NCBI GenBank assembly: GCA_014190575.1
Contig: BJGQ01000002.1
Span: 77,382-141,381 of the forward strand
Reading direction: 5' to 3'
Length of the DNA stretch: 64,000 nt
From: Bacteroidota bacterium
GTDB lineage: Bacteria > Bacteroidota > Bacteroidia > Chitinophagales > UBA10324
A program made the translations under genes and the position numbers. Shown here piece after piece: positions 18,946 to 31,400 of this stretch. The notes under the pieces are model-generated. The model was not told where the DNA came from and did no database searches. It saw only the letters and a list, made by a program, of their open reading frames with translations. Within the stretch, counting starts at the first letter, position 1; each line of letters opens with the position of its first letter.

Positions 18946-20814
18946 TTATTTTTTCATTCTGTCTCTCTGTGCAGCTTTTTGTTTTTTCTGCATGTCTTCA
19001 AGTCGCGCCATAAACCCCGATTTTTTCGGAGTCTTCTTTTTGTTTTCCTGAATTTGTGCGTGAATGGCTTTTTCGTCAATCATGTATTTCTGAACTCCCC
19101 ATTGCATAATGATGGAGAAAAGATTGAACAGAAAATAATAGTAAGTTAGGGCAGCAGGCAGATTATTAAATATTCCGAGCAGCATGACAGGAAAAATGTA
19201 TTGCATCCATTTCATTTGGCCGGTTACATTGTTCATCTGGCTGGTGTATATGGCCATGATGATTTGTGTTGCGGTCATGAGTAGAGTGAAGAGACTGACA
19301 TGGTCGCCATAAAACGGCAATGAAAAATGATTCGGAAAATTGAAGACACTATCATAAGACGATAAATCTTTTGCCCAAAGAAATGGTTGCATGCGCAACT
19401 CAATTGCATTGGGGAACAAGCTGTACATGGCGGTAAGAATAGGAATTTGAATAAGCAGAGGCAAGCAGCCGCCCAATGGATTTACTCCGGCTTTACCAAA
19501 CAATTTCATTTGTTCTTGTCCGAATTTTCCCTGGTCGTCTTTGTATTTTTCTTTTAACTCATCAATCTCAGGTTTCAACACTTTCATTTTTGCGGCCGAT
19601 ACCATTGACTTGTAAGTAAGTGGTAGGGTGATTCCGCGAATGAGCAGTGTCATTATCAGAATAATGATTCCGTAGTTACCGATAAAATCATTTAACAAGT
19701 TGAATAACGGAAGAATAAAATATTTGTTGATAGGTGTGGCAAACCATGAAAAGATTCCCCAGCCAAGCGGCACAATCTGTTCCAATCCTATTCCGAATTT
19801 GCGAAGACTTTGATAATGGTTAGGCCCGAAATAAAAATTCATGGCATACGAATTTTCTTTGTTGTGGATGTATGGCATAACCAATTCGGCGGTCATGGTT
19901 TTTACATACACTTTACCGGTATCGAGTGTGACTTTTGTGTTTCCCTGTTCAAAAATTTTAGGAGCAATAATGGCTGAATTAAAGAAGTGTTGTTTGAAAG
20001 AAATCCATTCCAATGCAGCAGGAAATTTTTCGGTTGATTCGGCAGTAAGTGAAAGACTGCTTGCATTTTCATTTGGATACTTGAAATAAACAGTAGAATA
20101 ATTTTTATTGTCGGTGATGGTGTGCTCGCCGTTTAACAAACGCTGTTTCCAAAGCAGCGTTATAAACTGATTGTTCTGAGTGATGATACTATCCAGACCT
20201 TTTAGGTTTAAGTTGTAACCAATCATGTATGAACCCGGGCGAATGGTATAGGACTGTTCAATGTATTTATCAGCACTGAGGTATGCACGGTACTGAATGC
20301 TTGATGAATCTTTACCTGTTACTAAAACAGATTTATTTTCTGTTTTAAAATAGATGTCGCTTGTATTTATCTGGTTGGTGCCTGAAAAGAATACATATGA
20401 AAATTCAGAACTTGAACTTTCAAACAGCACCATGTTTTTTCCTTCGTGAGTTTTATATTTTTTTAATTCAACGGAATAAACTCTCCCTCCTTTATTTGTT
20501 AATGTAACTTTCAGCACATCATTTTCAAGTGTCAGAAAATCTTCGTGTGTGTTGGTGCTGTCAGAAAAATATCCTGCATTTACAACTGCAACTTTTTGTT
20601 TGGTTGTATCAGTTGCCGATAGTTCTGAATTATTTTTTTGTACACCCGCTGATTTGGCTGTTTCTTCTTTTTGCGTTTTCTGATTCACCAGTTCAATTGA
20701 ATCCTGAACATGCTTCTGAAGAGCTAATTGTTCCTTTGATGGTTGGTTGTAAATACTCCAGGTCAATAACAAAGCACCAATCAGCACCATGCCGATAATC
20801 GTATTCTTATCCAT
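18946..20814 (-). CDS. yidC: Membrane protein insertase YidC
   Basis: 622 residues, the long Gram-negative form: an N-terminal membrane segment (IIGMVLIGALLLTWSIYNQ), a large periplasmic beta domain, then the conserved insertase core starting near GWGIFSWFATPINKYFILPLFNLLNDFIGN with the cytoplasmic coiled coil, and a very basic tail (KKTPKKSGF...QRDRMKK). Known role: Sec-linked and Sec-independent insertion of inner-membrane proteins. It follows pyrG by 39 bp. A -7-like CAAACCTA on this strand (20849-20856) overlaps the pyrG stop and might give yidC its own promoter. Confidence 0.96.
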   Translation of the reverse strand: MDKNTIIGMVLIGALLLTWSIYNQPSKEQLALQKHVQDSIELVNQKTQKEETAKSAGVQKNNSELSATDTTKQKVAVVNAGYFSDSTNTHEDFLTLENDVLKVTLTNKGGRVYSVELKKYKTHEGKNMVLFESSSSEFSYVFFSGTNQINTSDIYFKTENKSVLVTGKDSSSIQYRAYLSADKYIEQSYTIRPGSYMIGYNLNLKGLDSIITQNNQFITLLWKQRLLNGEHTITDNKNYSTVYFKYPNENASSLSLTAESTEKFPAALEWISFKQHFFNSAIIAPKIFEQGNTKVTLDTGKVYVKTMTAELVMPYIHNKENSYAMNFYFGPNHYQSLRKFGIGLEQIVPLGWGIFSWFATPINKYFILPLFNLLNDFIGNYGIIILIMTLLIRGITLPLTYKSMVSAAKMKVLKPEIDELKEKYKDDQGKFGQEQMKLFGKAGVNPLGGCLPLLIQIPILTAMYSLFPNAIELRMQPFLWAKDLSSYDSVFNFPNHFSLPFYGDHVSLFTLLMTATQIIMAIYTSQMNNVTGQMKWMQYIFPVMLLGIFNNLPAALTYYYFLFNLFSIIMQWGVQKYMIDEKAIHAQIQENKKKTPKKSGFMARLEDMQKKQKAAQRDRMKK

Positions 20815-20853
20815 TTAATTTTTTAACTTCTTTTTTTAATAAGGGGCGCAAAC

Positions 20854-22521
<1,668 letters not shown>

Positions 22522-22538
22522 TTATTAGTTACGGGCTT

Positions 22539-22546
22539 CAAAGGTA
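22539..22546 (-). promoter_or_regulatory. Possible -7 element of the pyrG operon
   Basis: On the minus strand this reads TACCTTTG, matching TAnnTTTG, 30 bp before the pyrG ATG. No good TTTG lies 19 bp further upstream, so the call rests on the -7 box alone. Confidence 0.35.
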
Positions 22547-22654
22547 AACGAAACCAACAATACTTTTTGCCGGACTTTAAATTATTGTTATAAAAAACTT
22601 GATTAGGATATTTTCCTTTGGGAAAAGACAGTTAGTAAATATTAATTGTAAATT

Positions 22655-23581
22655 TTATTGCTTAGTAATTTCGCTTGTATAAATAATTCTTCCAGCTTCA
22701 TCAAGAACATTGATATAATAAATTCCGGAAATAAAATTGTTAATGTTTATAGAGTTTTCAAGTTTTGAATATGCTTTATGATAAAACACATACTGACCAG
22801 AATTATTATTTATTGTTATCAATAATTTTTTAGATAAAAAAGCAGGGGAAATCAGCTTAATAAAATCTGTTGCAGGATTTGGATAAGTTGAAAAAATAAA
22901 TTTTTCATTTTCAACCTCTCCAATTGCAAGTTCAAAACATCCAAACGAAGGTTCTAAAATATATGTTCCGTTCTCCCAGTAACATAACAGTTGAACAAAA
23001 GGGGCTTCTTGCGGTGTATTAAAAGGCGCAGAACGATATCCAGAAAAGCCTAATTTACTTCCGATGCCTTCAATAATATAATTATTATCATCTTGAAATC
23101 CCCAAATCGGTTCTATCGCATTTGAAGATTGAATTTTAAATCTTCTTCGTGTATCAACTAAAGTTTGAATGGTATCAATTTGAGTAACGACTGAATACAA
23201 TGTGTCATTATTTGAACCACAACAATATTTTAATAAAGTATCGCCGATTGATAATCCAAAACTATAAAACAAATAATCAGGGGCAATTCCAACAAAAGAA
23301 GGTTGAAAAAAAATCTTTCTCAACGAATCCTCCCTAAAAAAATCCAGTTAAATATGGAGCATAATTAGTATCGTAAGGTGAAGTGTAAAATTTATTATAA
23401 GTTTTTCCGTTTATTATTGAATCTCCATTTAAAATATTATAAGTTATGGAAATAAAATTAGGGTAAAATCCTTCTGCTTCAACCCAAAAAGCATATCCTA
23501 CTGGAAATGGATGATAAGTATAAACCTGTGCATTTACTTTTAAAGAAAAAATTAATAAGAAAATAATTAAAGTTTTTTCAT
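22655..23581 (-). pseudogene. T9SS type A protein gene broken by two homopolymer indels
   Basis: An intact reading frame of 222 residues (TTG at 23323 to 22655) ends in a T9SS type A sorting domain (STYPNPATDFIKL to the C-terminus) but has no signal peptide. Upstream, ATG at 23581 is followed by six A. One extra A would open MKKTLIIFLLIFSLKVNAQ, a clean signal peptide, and about 60 further residues in the same style. That segment then meets a run of seven T (minus strand, 23336-23342) where six would rejoin the downstream frame at FFREDSL. With both indels corrected the gene is 308 residues and complete. Either these are consensus errors in homopolymers, or the gene is a recent pseudogene or slippage-controlled. 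Function unknown. Confidence 0.75.
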
Positions 23582-23669
23582 TTATAAAAAAATATTTCTT
23601 CGCCTCGGTTCATGTATTTTTGAATCATAATTTTTATTTAAACATGTTGCAAGGTAATATTCCAATCTC

Positions 23670-23999
23670 CTATTCAAACAAAAAATACAACCCAACAAAT
23701 AAAATAAGAATGGCAATTGGAGTAATGCCATAAAGAAAAACAGAAAACATAACCGGAACAGGATTAAGAATGGCAAGCAGGCAAGATAAAAATCCCATCA
23801 CGGCACCAACAATCACACAAGTAATTCCAATAGAATGCTTACCTGCATTTTTTATTTTTTTATAAGCTCTGATACCCGCAGCAATTTCATCTTCATTAAA
23901 TCCTGCTTCATATAATTCCATTTCAATTTCATTTACAGGAATATGTTCCTCCACCCAATATTTAATTCTCAAATCATCCACAACTTTATTTTCATTCAT
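23670..23999 (-). CDS. Small two-helix membrane protein, unknown function
   Basis: 109 residues: a ~50-residue acidic, helical N-terminal part (MNENKVVDDLRIKYWVEEH..., possibly a small UBA-like helical domain) followed by two membrane segments (about 56-78 and 82-107). No family recognised. It lies alone between hairpin repeats and the broken T9SS gene. Confidence 0.55.
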   Translation of the reverse strand: MNENKVVDDLRIKYWVEEHIPVNEIEMELYEAGFNEDEIAAGIRAYKKIKNAGKHSIGITCVIVGAVMGFLSCLLAILNPVPVMFSVFLYGITPIAILILFVGLYFLFE

Positions 24000-24035
24000 A
24001 AAATAATTTTTTTGTCAAAAATTTTCGCATCAGTT

Positions 24036-24158
24036 CCCTTCTCCTTAGGAGAAGGGTTAGGGATGAGGCTTTTTTCGCGTCCATTCCCCTCTCAAAAATA
24101 AAATCCTTGGCCATTATTCCTTCTCCATTTTTGGAGAAGGTGCTGAAAACGGATGAGG
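24036..24158 (-). repeat. Pair of hairpin repeats with GGATGAGG tails
   Basis: Two short palindromes lie between genes: CCTTCTCC-TTA-GGAGAAGG from 24037 and CCTTCTCC-ATTTTT-GGAGAAGG from 24119. Each is followed by a GGATGAGG box (ending 24068 and 24158). The hairpin-plus-TGAGG layout recurs in the longer elements at 53.7-56.1 kb, so this looks like a diverged member of the same repeat class. The strand is arbitrary. Confidence 0.6.
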
Positions 24159-24184
24159 AGAGAGAGGTGTTAAGTTTTGAGGTT

Positions 24185-25783
24185 TCAATTCCCTGCATAA
24201 ATCCAAACATCATAAGTGTAAGTAATGTCTTTCTTTTGGTTACCTGAAAGTTCAATGTTCCATTCCGAAGAAGTATTCGGATTCAGTCCTGTAAATTTTC
24301 CGGGCTTGGTAATTACACCACTATCCGATACTTCAGTTATCTCACCCATAATTGCCTTGGTTACATTGAGCGTAATGTTTTTATCCTGCAGATTTTCTAA
24401 ATGAACAGTTCCCTTGATGGTGACTTTACGATACTGCGCGTTATTAAATTTCTTTAAATTATCAGAGCGGCTCAGTTCCGTTTCATCGCCTTTCACCTGC
24501 ACATCCACCGCTTTACTCAGTTGCACTTTTACTTTACTTCCCTTCGGCGTATATTTTATCTGATCTTGCGCCAGCGGATTTAATTTTTCATCCTGCACAA
24601 AAACCGGTGCAGTAGTAAAAGGAAAATTAGTAGAGTTGGTAATCCGCAAACTGTGATACACATCAAAATACCGGCCATCATTTTTCTGAATGCTTTGAGT
24701 GGAATAAAAATTTACATAATCATTAATGTTCACTTCATACAAATCTTCATAAGGAATGGTGGATGAAAAAATACTGAACGATGACTTCGTGTTTTTCGGA
24801 AGAGAAACTTTTCCGAGTTTATAGATATATAAATCATTGGTCTTTTCACCTTCAGTATTGTAAGTGTAATTCAAATCACCGGCATATCCATCGTAACTTT
24901 TTTCTTCCGACACTGCTGAATTATCATACATCATCATAGGGGCAGATTGCTGCGACATTGCGCCATAATTGTAAACCGGATTAACAGTATAACCACCTGT
25001 TCCTCCGGTGAAATAATCATTTGCAATCGGGTCTATGGTTGTTCCATAAAGCATTTGTGGTTTACCAACCGTAAGCACCACATCAGCATTTGAAATTCCT
25101 TCAGCATAATTTTCAATCAATGCTTTCATCTCCAATTGTAATTTCCCTGCTTCACTCAATCTAATACTATAAGATGGTAACCATTGTATTCCTGAACTCA
25201 TATAAGAAAGTAAAATGGGTTCGTCAGTTACAGTTTGTTTAAAATAAACTTTTGCAATTCGCATGGTTGAGTCAGTGGTGAATTTCAAATTCTCTTTTTC
25301 CTTTAGGCTGAATTCAAGAATGTTCTGCATATTAATAAAGAGTGGTAACCCTGAACTGCTTTCCAATTTCAGCATGTTAAACAAAAAATCTTTTATCACA
25401 CCTTCAGCAGTTCTTACTGTACCATTTTGCCCGAATGTGTAAGTGATGGTTGCCTGTTTTCCTTTATTTGCAATTATATAATCATTAAGTGAAAAAGTTT
25501 TTTTTGAAACCTTAACAGTATCGGTCAACACATCAATTCGGTTTATCTTGTTATCCTTAGTAGTGTAAATCCAGTAAGTGCTTTGCAGCGGACTAGGAGG
25601 AACCGGAAACTTGGCAACATCGCCACTTGCTTTTGCTTCCTTTGCAATAAAGTAAGTTCCGTTCTTAAAAATATTTACCTGCAATGCTTTCAACTCATTG
25701 GTTTGAGCGAAAGCGGATTGATAAATAAATGAACCCACAATACCAAGAACTGTTGTGAGTGAGATGATGAACTTTTTATTCAT
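24185..25783 (-). CDS. Secreted DUF4139-domain protein
   Basis: 532 residues with a signal peptide (MNKKFIISLTTVLGIVGSFIYQSAFAQ). The order of an N-terminal segment about gaining 'KNGTYFIAKEAK', a central SYMSSGIQWLPSYSIRL / IENYAEGISNADVVLTVGKPQ stretch, and a beta-rich C-terminus with a DITYTYDVWIYAG end matches the DUF4139 family (mucoidy-inhibitor MuiA-like). Biochemical role unknown; periplasmic or outer-membrane facing. A Tyr/Gly/Met-rich insertion lies around residues 265-320. Confidence 0.7.
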   Translation of the reverse strand: MNKKFIISLTTVLGIVGSFIYQSAFAQTNELKALQVNIFKNGTYFIAKEAKASGDVAKFPVPPSPLQSTYWIYTTKDNKINRIDVLTDTVKVSKKTFSLNDYIIANKGKQATITYTFGQNGTVRTAEGVIKDFLFNMLKLESSSGLPLFINMQNILEFSLKEKENLKFTTDSTMRIAKVYFKQTVTDEPILLSYMSSGIQWLPSYSIRLSEAGKLQLEMKALIENYAEGISNADVVLTVGKPQMLYGTTIDPIANDYFTGGTGGYTVNPVYNYGAMSQQSAPMMMYDNSAVSEEKSYDGYAGDLNYTYNTEGEKTNDLYIYKLGKVSLPKNTKSSFSIFSSTIPYEDLYEVNINDYVNFYSTQSIQKNDGRYFDVYHSLRITNSTNFPFTTAPVFVQDEKLNPLAQDQIKYTPKGSKVKVQLSKAVDVQVKGDETELSRSDNLKKFNNAQYRKVTIKGTVHLENLQDKNITLNVTKAIMGEITEVSDSGVITKPGKFTGLNPNTSSEWNIELSGNQKKDITYTYDVWIYAGN

Positions 25784-25852
25784 GATTTGAATTTGTTTAG
25801 TGCAAAGAGAAATTTAAAAATCTATTCCACAAAAATCAGAATAAAATATTAA

Positions 25853-25977
25853 AGCCACAGATTCACAGATTAATTGGTCAAAGTTTTTTTTGAAAAGAAT
25901 TTTTGACATTGCTGATAAAAAAATTACACAGAACAGAATAACAGATTGAATAAAAATAATTCTGCGAATCTGTGGCT
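25853..25977. repeat. ~125-bp element bounded by 17-bp inverted repeats
   Basis: AGCCACAGATTCACAGA at 25853-25869 is the near-perfect reverse complement of TCTGCGAATCTGTGGCT at 25961-25977 (one mismatch). The ~90-bp interior is AT-rich and has no ORF. It sits in the divergent gap between the DUF4139 gene and msrB. It has the size and shape of a small MITE-like insertion, but no target-site duplication was confirmed. Confidence 0.5.
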
Positions 25978-26031
25978 TCGGAAAATCCAAACATCTTTCT
26001 TACTTCGTAAATGATTGCAAACAATTTACAA

Positions 26032-26556
26032 ATGATAAAATTAAAATTTCTACCGGCGCTGTTGATGCTCATGAGCATACTGCCTGCCTGCGCTCAAACA
26101 CAAACCACCGAACAACAAAACAAAAACGCAATGGAAAACAAAAATCAAAAACCTGAAGTTGTAGTGAACAAAGAGGAACTGAAACAAAAATTATCGGAAG
26201 AACAATATGCTGTAACGCAAATGTGCAGCACCGAACCACCTTTTAAAAACAAGTACTGGGATAATCACATAACAGGAATGTATTACTGCGTTGTTTGCAA
26301 TTCGCCCTTGTTTAATTCCAATACCAAGTTTGATTCAGGCACCGGATGGCCAAGTTTTTTTAAACCGGTAAGTGATTCATCCATCATCGAAATAAAAGAT
26401 ACTGCTTACGGAATGGTGCGTACCGAAATTCAATGTGCGAAATGTCACTCTCACTTAGGTCATGTGTTTGACGATGGTCCACGACCAACCGGTTTGCGCT
26501 ACTGCATGAACTCTGCCTCACTCAATTTTATTCCTGATGTAGTAGGGGAGAAGTAA
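26032..26556 (+). CDS. msrB: Peptide-methionine (R)-S-oxide reductase MsrB, predicted lipoprotein
   Basis: ATG 26032 gives 174 residues with a lipoprotein signal ([20 protein letters not shown]); an in-frame ATG at 26011 is the alternative. After a Gln/Asn/Lys-rich linker comes the SelR domain: [10 protein letters not shown], two CxxC pairs (CVVCNS and CAKCHS) that bind zinc, GTGWPSFF, and the catalytic Cys in RYCMNSASL. Known role: reduction of methionine-R-sulfoxide in proteins. The signal sequence suggests that this copy repairs envelope proteins. Confidence 0.93.
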   Translation: MIKLKFLPALLMLMSILPACAQTQTTEQQNKNAMENKNQKPEVVVNKEELKQKLSEEQYAVTQMCSTEPPFKNKYWDNHITGMYYCVVCNSPLFNSNTKFDSGTGWPSFFKPVSDSSIIEIKDTAYGMVRTEIQCAKCHSHLGHVFDDGPRPTGLRYCMNSASLNFIPDVVGEK

Positions 26557-26600
26557 CAATTAAAATTCATTTCGTTGGAAACACGAACAGAAATAAAATG

Positions 26601-26638
26601 AAAAACCACACTCAATGCTTGAGCGTGGTTTTCTTTTG
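26601..26638. terminator. Bidirectional terminator between msrB and the response regulator
   Basis: AACCAC-A-CTCAA pairs with TTGAG-C-GTGGTT, with an A-rich tract on the left and a T-rich tract on the right. It serves two convergent genes. Confidence 0.75.
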
Positions 26639-26652
26639 TAAAAATATTTTTT

Positions 26653-27348
26653 CTAATCCACAAACTTATATCCAACACCTCTGATAGAAAAAAAGTGTTT
26701 TGGATTGCGTGAATCTTTTTCGAAGTATCTGCGGAATGCAAGAATGAAATTGTCTATGGTTCGTGTGCTAGGTGTAACATCATAACCCCATGCAGTTTGT
26801 AAAATATGTTGACGAGATACTACTTGATTCTTTCGATCAATTAATAATTTTAAGAGCGCGGCTTCTTTTTGAGTGAGTTGAATTTTTTTACCACTTGTTC
26901 CTTTTGCTGTGAAGGTTTTAAAATCAACCATGCAATTTCCAAATTCTACAGTAGCCGATTTTCTATCCTTGCTTGTTCCTTTCAAACTGTGCTTCACCAA
27001 TATTTTTACACGAAGTAATAATTCTTCAAGGTTAAATGGTTTGGTGAGGTAATCATCAGCTCCTAATTTTAATCCCATCACTTTGTCTTCATGCGTATCT
27101 TTTGCAGTGAGAAATAAAATGGGAGTTTCAGAATCTGATATTCTTATTTTTTCGCAAACCTGAAAACCATCCATCTCAGGCATCATCACATCGAGAATGA
27201 TTAAATTAAATCGCTGCTCTTTAAAAACTTTCAATGCTTCCAAACCATTGGTGGCTATTACCACTTCGTAATCTTCCATTTCAAGATTCATGCGAATGGC
27301 ATCGAGTAAACTCTTCTCGTCTTCAACAACTAAAATTCTGTTAAGCAT
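26653..27348 (-). CDS. OmpR/PhoB-family response regulator
   Basis: 231 residues. The receiver domain has acidic residues at 9-11, phospho-acceptor Asp53 (IILDVMMPEMDG), Thr in FLTAKDTHED and Lys in DDYLTKPF. A C-terminal winged-helix domain ends in NPKHFFSIRGVGYKFV. It is 43 bp downstream of the histidine kinase gene, so the two form a two-component pair. The signal and target genes are not evident. Confidence 0.95.
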   Translation of the reverse strand: MLNRILVVEDEKSLLDAIRMNLEMEDYEVVIATNGLEALKVFKEQRFNLIILDVMMPEMDGFQVCEKIRISDSETPILFLTAKDTHEDKVMGLKLGADDYLTKPFNLEELLLRVKILVKHSLKGTSKDRKSATVEFGNCMVDFKTFTAKGTSGKKIQLTQKEAALLKLLIDRKNQVVSRQHILQTAWGYDVTPSTRTIDNFILAFRRYFEKDSRNPKHFFSIRGVGYKFVD

Positions 27349-27391
27349 GTGATGTTGATTTAAGGGTGAACAAAAAATTTTATCAAACTGA

Positions 27392-28390
27392 TTATGTCAA
27401 TTGTGCTTTTGGTAAACTGATTTCAAACACGGTTCCTTTCGGCGAATTATTTTTTACTTCCACTTTTCCTTTCAGTAATTTCAGTAACTCTTTCACCATG
27501 TACAATCCAAGTCCGGTTCCGGTTGTGCTTCGTGTGTCTTCATTTCCTACTCTGTAAAACTTGCTGAATATTTTTTGCTTTTCAGCATCCGGAATTCCGT
27601 ATCCATCATCAGCAACTGCAAGCACCACTTCATTTACATCTTCATACAAATGACAATGAATTGTAGCTCCATCGGGGGTATATTTAATGGCGTTGTCAAT
27701 CAGATTGTTTACGATGGTTTGTAAAGCAAGCGTATCGCCACTCACCAATAAATTCGGTTGAATATTGAATTCAATTTTTTTTCGTGAAGAATAAACCATA
27801 CTCGACTTACTGAAAATTTCGTCGGTGATATCAGAAATATTACACAACTCAAAAGATGGCTGGTAAGTGTGGTCTTCAATTCGTGCGGAGAGTAAAAGAT
27901 TGTCAACTAAAATTTTTAATCGCTCCACATCATTCAAACTGTTTGATATCAGTTTGAAATATTTTTCATCATCCAGTTTGTTGCGTTTCATTAATGTTTG
28001 CAATGAAAGCTTGGTAGATGATAATGGGCTTTTTAATTCATGTGTAATGGATAAAAGAAAATTTTTCTGTCGTCGGTTCAATTCCATTTCCTTGGTGAGG
28101 GTTCTGAATAATTGAAATGTTCCCGCCATTAATAATATCATCATCACTACAGCCTCACTTAATATCATTCGTCGTTGCTGACCATATTCTTTTTCCAACG
28201 ATTTTAATCGAATCTCATTCATTAAACTTTTTCCTGAATCAGGCAACAATGAATTTTGCAATTCAATTGAAGTTCGTTCATGAATATAGGCGTCGTTATT
28301 TTTTTCAAGTAATAAAATGGTCCACCAACTGAATGAGATAAACATGTAGGTCACCATCACATAAAATAAAATCACCGAACCTTTTCTCAT
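27392..28390 (-). CDS. Membrane sensor histidine kinase, partner of the adjacent regulator
   Basis: 332 residues with two membrane segments (about 5-27 and 77-95) flanking a ~50-residue periplasmic loop too small for a known sensor domain. The H-box SITHELKSPLSS places the phospho-accepting His at 117. N (NNLIDNAIKYTP), G1 (DDGYGIP), F and G2 (GTGLGLYMVKELL) boxes of the ATPase domain follow. No HAMP domain is obvious. It lies 74 bp downstream of the NtrY-like kinase gene. Confidence 0.94.
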   Translation of the reverse strand: MRKGSVILFYVMVTYMFISFSWWTILLLEKNNDAYIHERTSIELQNSLLPDSGKSLMNEIRLKSLEKEYGQQRRMILSEAVVMMILLMAGTFQLFRTLTKEMELNRRQKNFLLSITHELKSPLSSTKLSLQTLMKRNKLDDEKYFKLISNSLNDVERLKILVDNLLLSARIEDHTYQPSFELCNISDITDEIFSKSSMVYSSRKKIEFNIQPNLLVSGDTLALQTIVNNLIDNAIKYTPDGATIHCHLYEDVNEVVLAVADDGYGIPDAEKQKIFSKFYRVGNEDTRSTTGTGLGLYMVKELLKLLKGKVEVKNNSPKGTVFEISLPKAQLT

Positions 28391-28464
28391 GCAACTAACT
28401 TAAAACTTGTTTGTGAAGAATACTTATTTCAGGAATGAAACTGACAAGAAGATGACAAATCATT

Positions 28465-31400
28465 TCACGCATTTAAAACCGGAAGTGTTACATAAAAGGT
28501 AGTTCCTGAATTTTCAACAGATTCAAATCGAATAGTTCCACCTGCGAGTTCAATTATGTTTTGAGTGATGGCTAATCCCAATCCCATCCCCGAAGATTTA
28601 GTGGTGAAATTCGGTACAAAAACTTTTTTTGCTTTCTCTTCGCTGATGCCGATTCCATTGTCACTTACACTGACAATAATATTATTTTCATGATTGATTG
28701 CTTTCACTAACACTTCACCATTTCTGTCTTCAGGTATTGCCTGAATGGAATTTAAAATAAGATTATTGAACACACGAAGCAATTGATTTTTATCACCGAA
28801 TACCAAATCATTTATTTTTCCTTCTGTTTGAACAGTCACATTTACTTCTTCATTTTGTTTGTACAAATTAGCTGAATGATAAACCACTTCAAGTAAGTGC
28901 ATTTTTTCATTTTCAGGTTGTGGCATTTTTGCGAATGAAGAAAACTCAGTTGCAATTTTTGATAAGTTTTCAATTTGTTCAATCAAGGTTTTTGAAACTC
29001 TTGCTGCTAATTCAGGAGCGCGTGGGTCGTTGTTATCATAAGCTCGCTGCAAATGCTGAATGCTCAATTTCATTGGAGTGAGTGGATTTTTTATTTCGTG
29101 TGCTACCTGTTGAGCCATTTCTCTCCATGCTGATTCTCGCTCAGAGCGTGCAAGTTGTTTCGCACTCTCATCCAACTTCATAATCATTTTATTGAACTCA
29201 TTCACTAATACAGCTAACTCATCACGAGCCTGCCATTGTATGGGTTCATTCTTTCCGCCAATAGTTACCTGCTTAAATTTTTGTGCAATGTGCGAAAGCT
29301 TTCCTGTTATCTGTCGCGAAATAAATGGCGCGAGAAAACCTGCAAGAATTAATGCAGTTACTAAAATATTTATAAGTGCAGAAAAGAAAACTCCGATTTG
29401 TTCATTAAGCAAACGGTAAGTATTGAAATATGGAATATTTAAGTATGCAAGCAATTGTCCCTCTTCATTGTAAACAGGTTTGTATCCGCTTAAATATTTC
29501 AGCGCACCAATTTTTTCTTCCTGAATAATTTCTGATGGAAGTTCAGCACGCATTTTACAAAATGCCTTTGCATCCATCATTCTCGATTGCAATCCTTTTT
29601 CAAAAATACTTGGCTGCGATGAAGTGAGTAAAGCTCCGTGCATGTCGTAAAAATTCACATCCATATCATGCAGCTCACTGAAATCATTAATGTTTATATT
29701 AAGAATAGTTGAAAGGTCGCGCGGAGTAAAACCACAGAGTGAATCGAACGAAACAGTATTGCTCACCACATACCGAACTGATTGTTCCACCTCTTTTAAT
29801 TTCTCCGAAAGTTTTTCAGAAGTGTTGTTGTTGAACTGCGCTTTAAATAAATTTCCAATGGTGATTCCAAGAAATATGACTGAAAGAAAAATGATAAATA
29901 CAAATGACAACTGAATAATATTTCGGAACGATGCTTCGGCAAAACTGAAAAAGTGAGCGGCTCCTTTTGAATACAAATACACATAAAGTAAAAATGCAAT
30001 GAGCACCACAAATAAAAACGCAGCAACAAAAAGATAGGAAAATGCAGAGAAGAATTCTTGCAGTATATCAATCTCTTTTGAAATAACAACAGTGTCACCA
30101 TCATCCTGTTTTAAAATTATGTGTTCCAGATTTCCTTCGTGATAAATTAATGGCTCATTCACCTCAACAGTCATTGGCCCATAAATATCATTTACCGGGT
30201 ACGCTACATTACCGCTACTTTCATTCAGCCGATGATTATTTTCATAAATGGCAAATGAATATCCTTCAGCCTCAGCTGGAATTTTATCTTTTTCTTCGAG
30301 CAACAATTCAGGATACACATTTATGCGATTCAATAATTTACTTCGAAGCACAATGAATAATCTTCCGATATAATTTCCATCAACAATGATGGGGTAAAAG
30401 GCAGCATAACCACTGCCTGTTGAATTGCTATTGAAATAATAAAGTTTACCTGAAATTAATGTTTGCGCATTTCTGAAAATTTCATTTCCGAAATTATTTG
30501 CACTGGCACTTTCTTCTGCGTTGAGTGGTAATCCTATTGAATTGAAAGCAACAAAATCGACTTCGTATCTGCTGTAGCCGAATGCAAAATATAATTGACG
30601 CAATCGGTCAGAAAATTCTTTGTACGAAAGCAGAGGATTCATAAAATAATTTTTTATGAAAGCATCAGTTTCAATTTGCGGTCTCATGTCAGATAACAAA
30701 TACTCAGTTACATTATCACGCTCGTTTATGAGCTTGTGTGCAAGTGTTAATCGCGAATTCAAATCTTTTTCCTGACGGAAATAAGTGGTAAGCATTGCAC
30801 ATGAAACAGAAAAAACAATTAATAAAATAAACAAGCGAACCAAATCAATACGCGCTACATTTTTTACTCCCAATAAATAAATGATGATGCATACGATGCA
30901 AATTCCCAGCGCAATCCAAACCGGTGATAGGTCAAAATGAAAGAGTGGGATATAAAGAATTGCTATAGTTGTGACTGATAACAGCAAAGCAATTTTTGTA
31001 CTGAATGACAATGAAAGTAAACGAATGTATTCAGCAGTTTTTTGCGCAAGCAGATACAAACAAAACGCAAAAACACTAATGCAAAACAATGCTACGATGG
31101 AGAGATAATCCGGGGTAATCGGGTTTAAAAAACCAATCAATAATTTAGAATCTCTCGACAGTCCTTTGATGGAATAAACAAAGTAAACACCAATGAAAAA
31201 TATAAATGTCATCCATAAAAAAGCCAGGAGCCATTTTGCAATTCTTTCTTTGGGTATCGGAATTTTTATAAAGAAATTAATATAAATCACTGACCAGATT
31301 GCAGCAATGCATTCGATGAATAAACAACCAAGCGATGAGCCAATATCAGGAGAAGCAAAAACATCGGCGGCAAATAATTTCCAATTCGATACGCCTACGG

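Noticed and set aside
23992-24255. 87-residue minus-strand open frame over the hairpin repeats
   Set aside because: It overlaps the DUF4139 gene end and the repeat hairpins. The product is low-complexity, and the start region belongs to another frame of a real gene.
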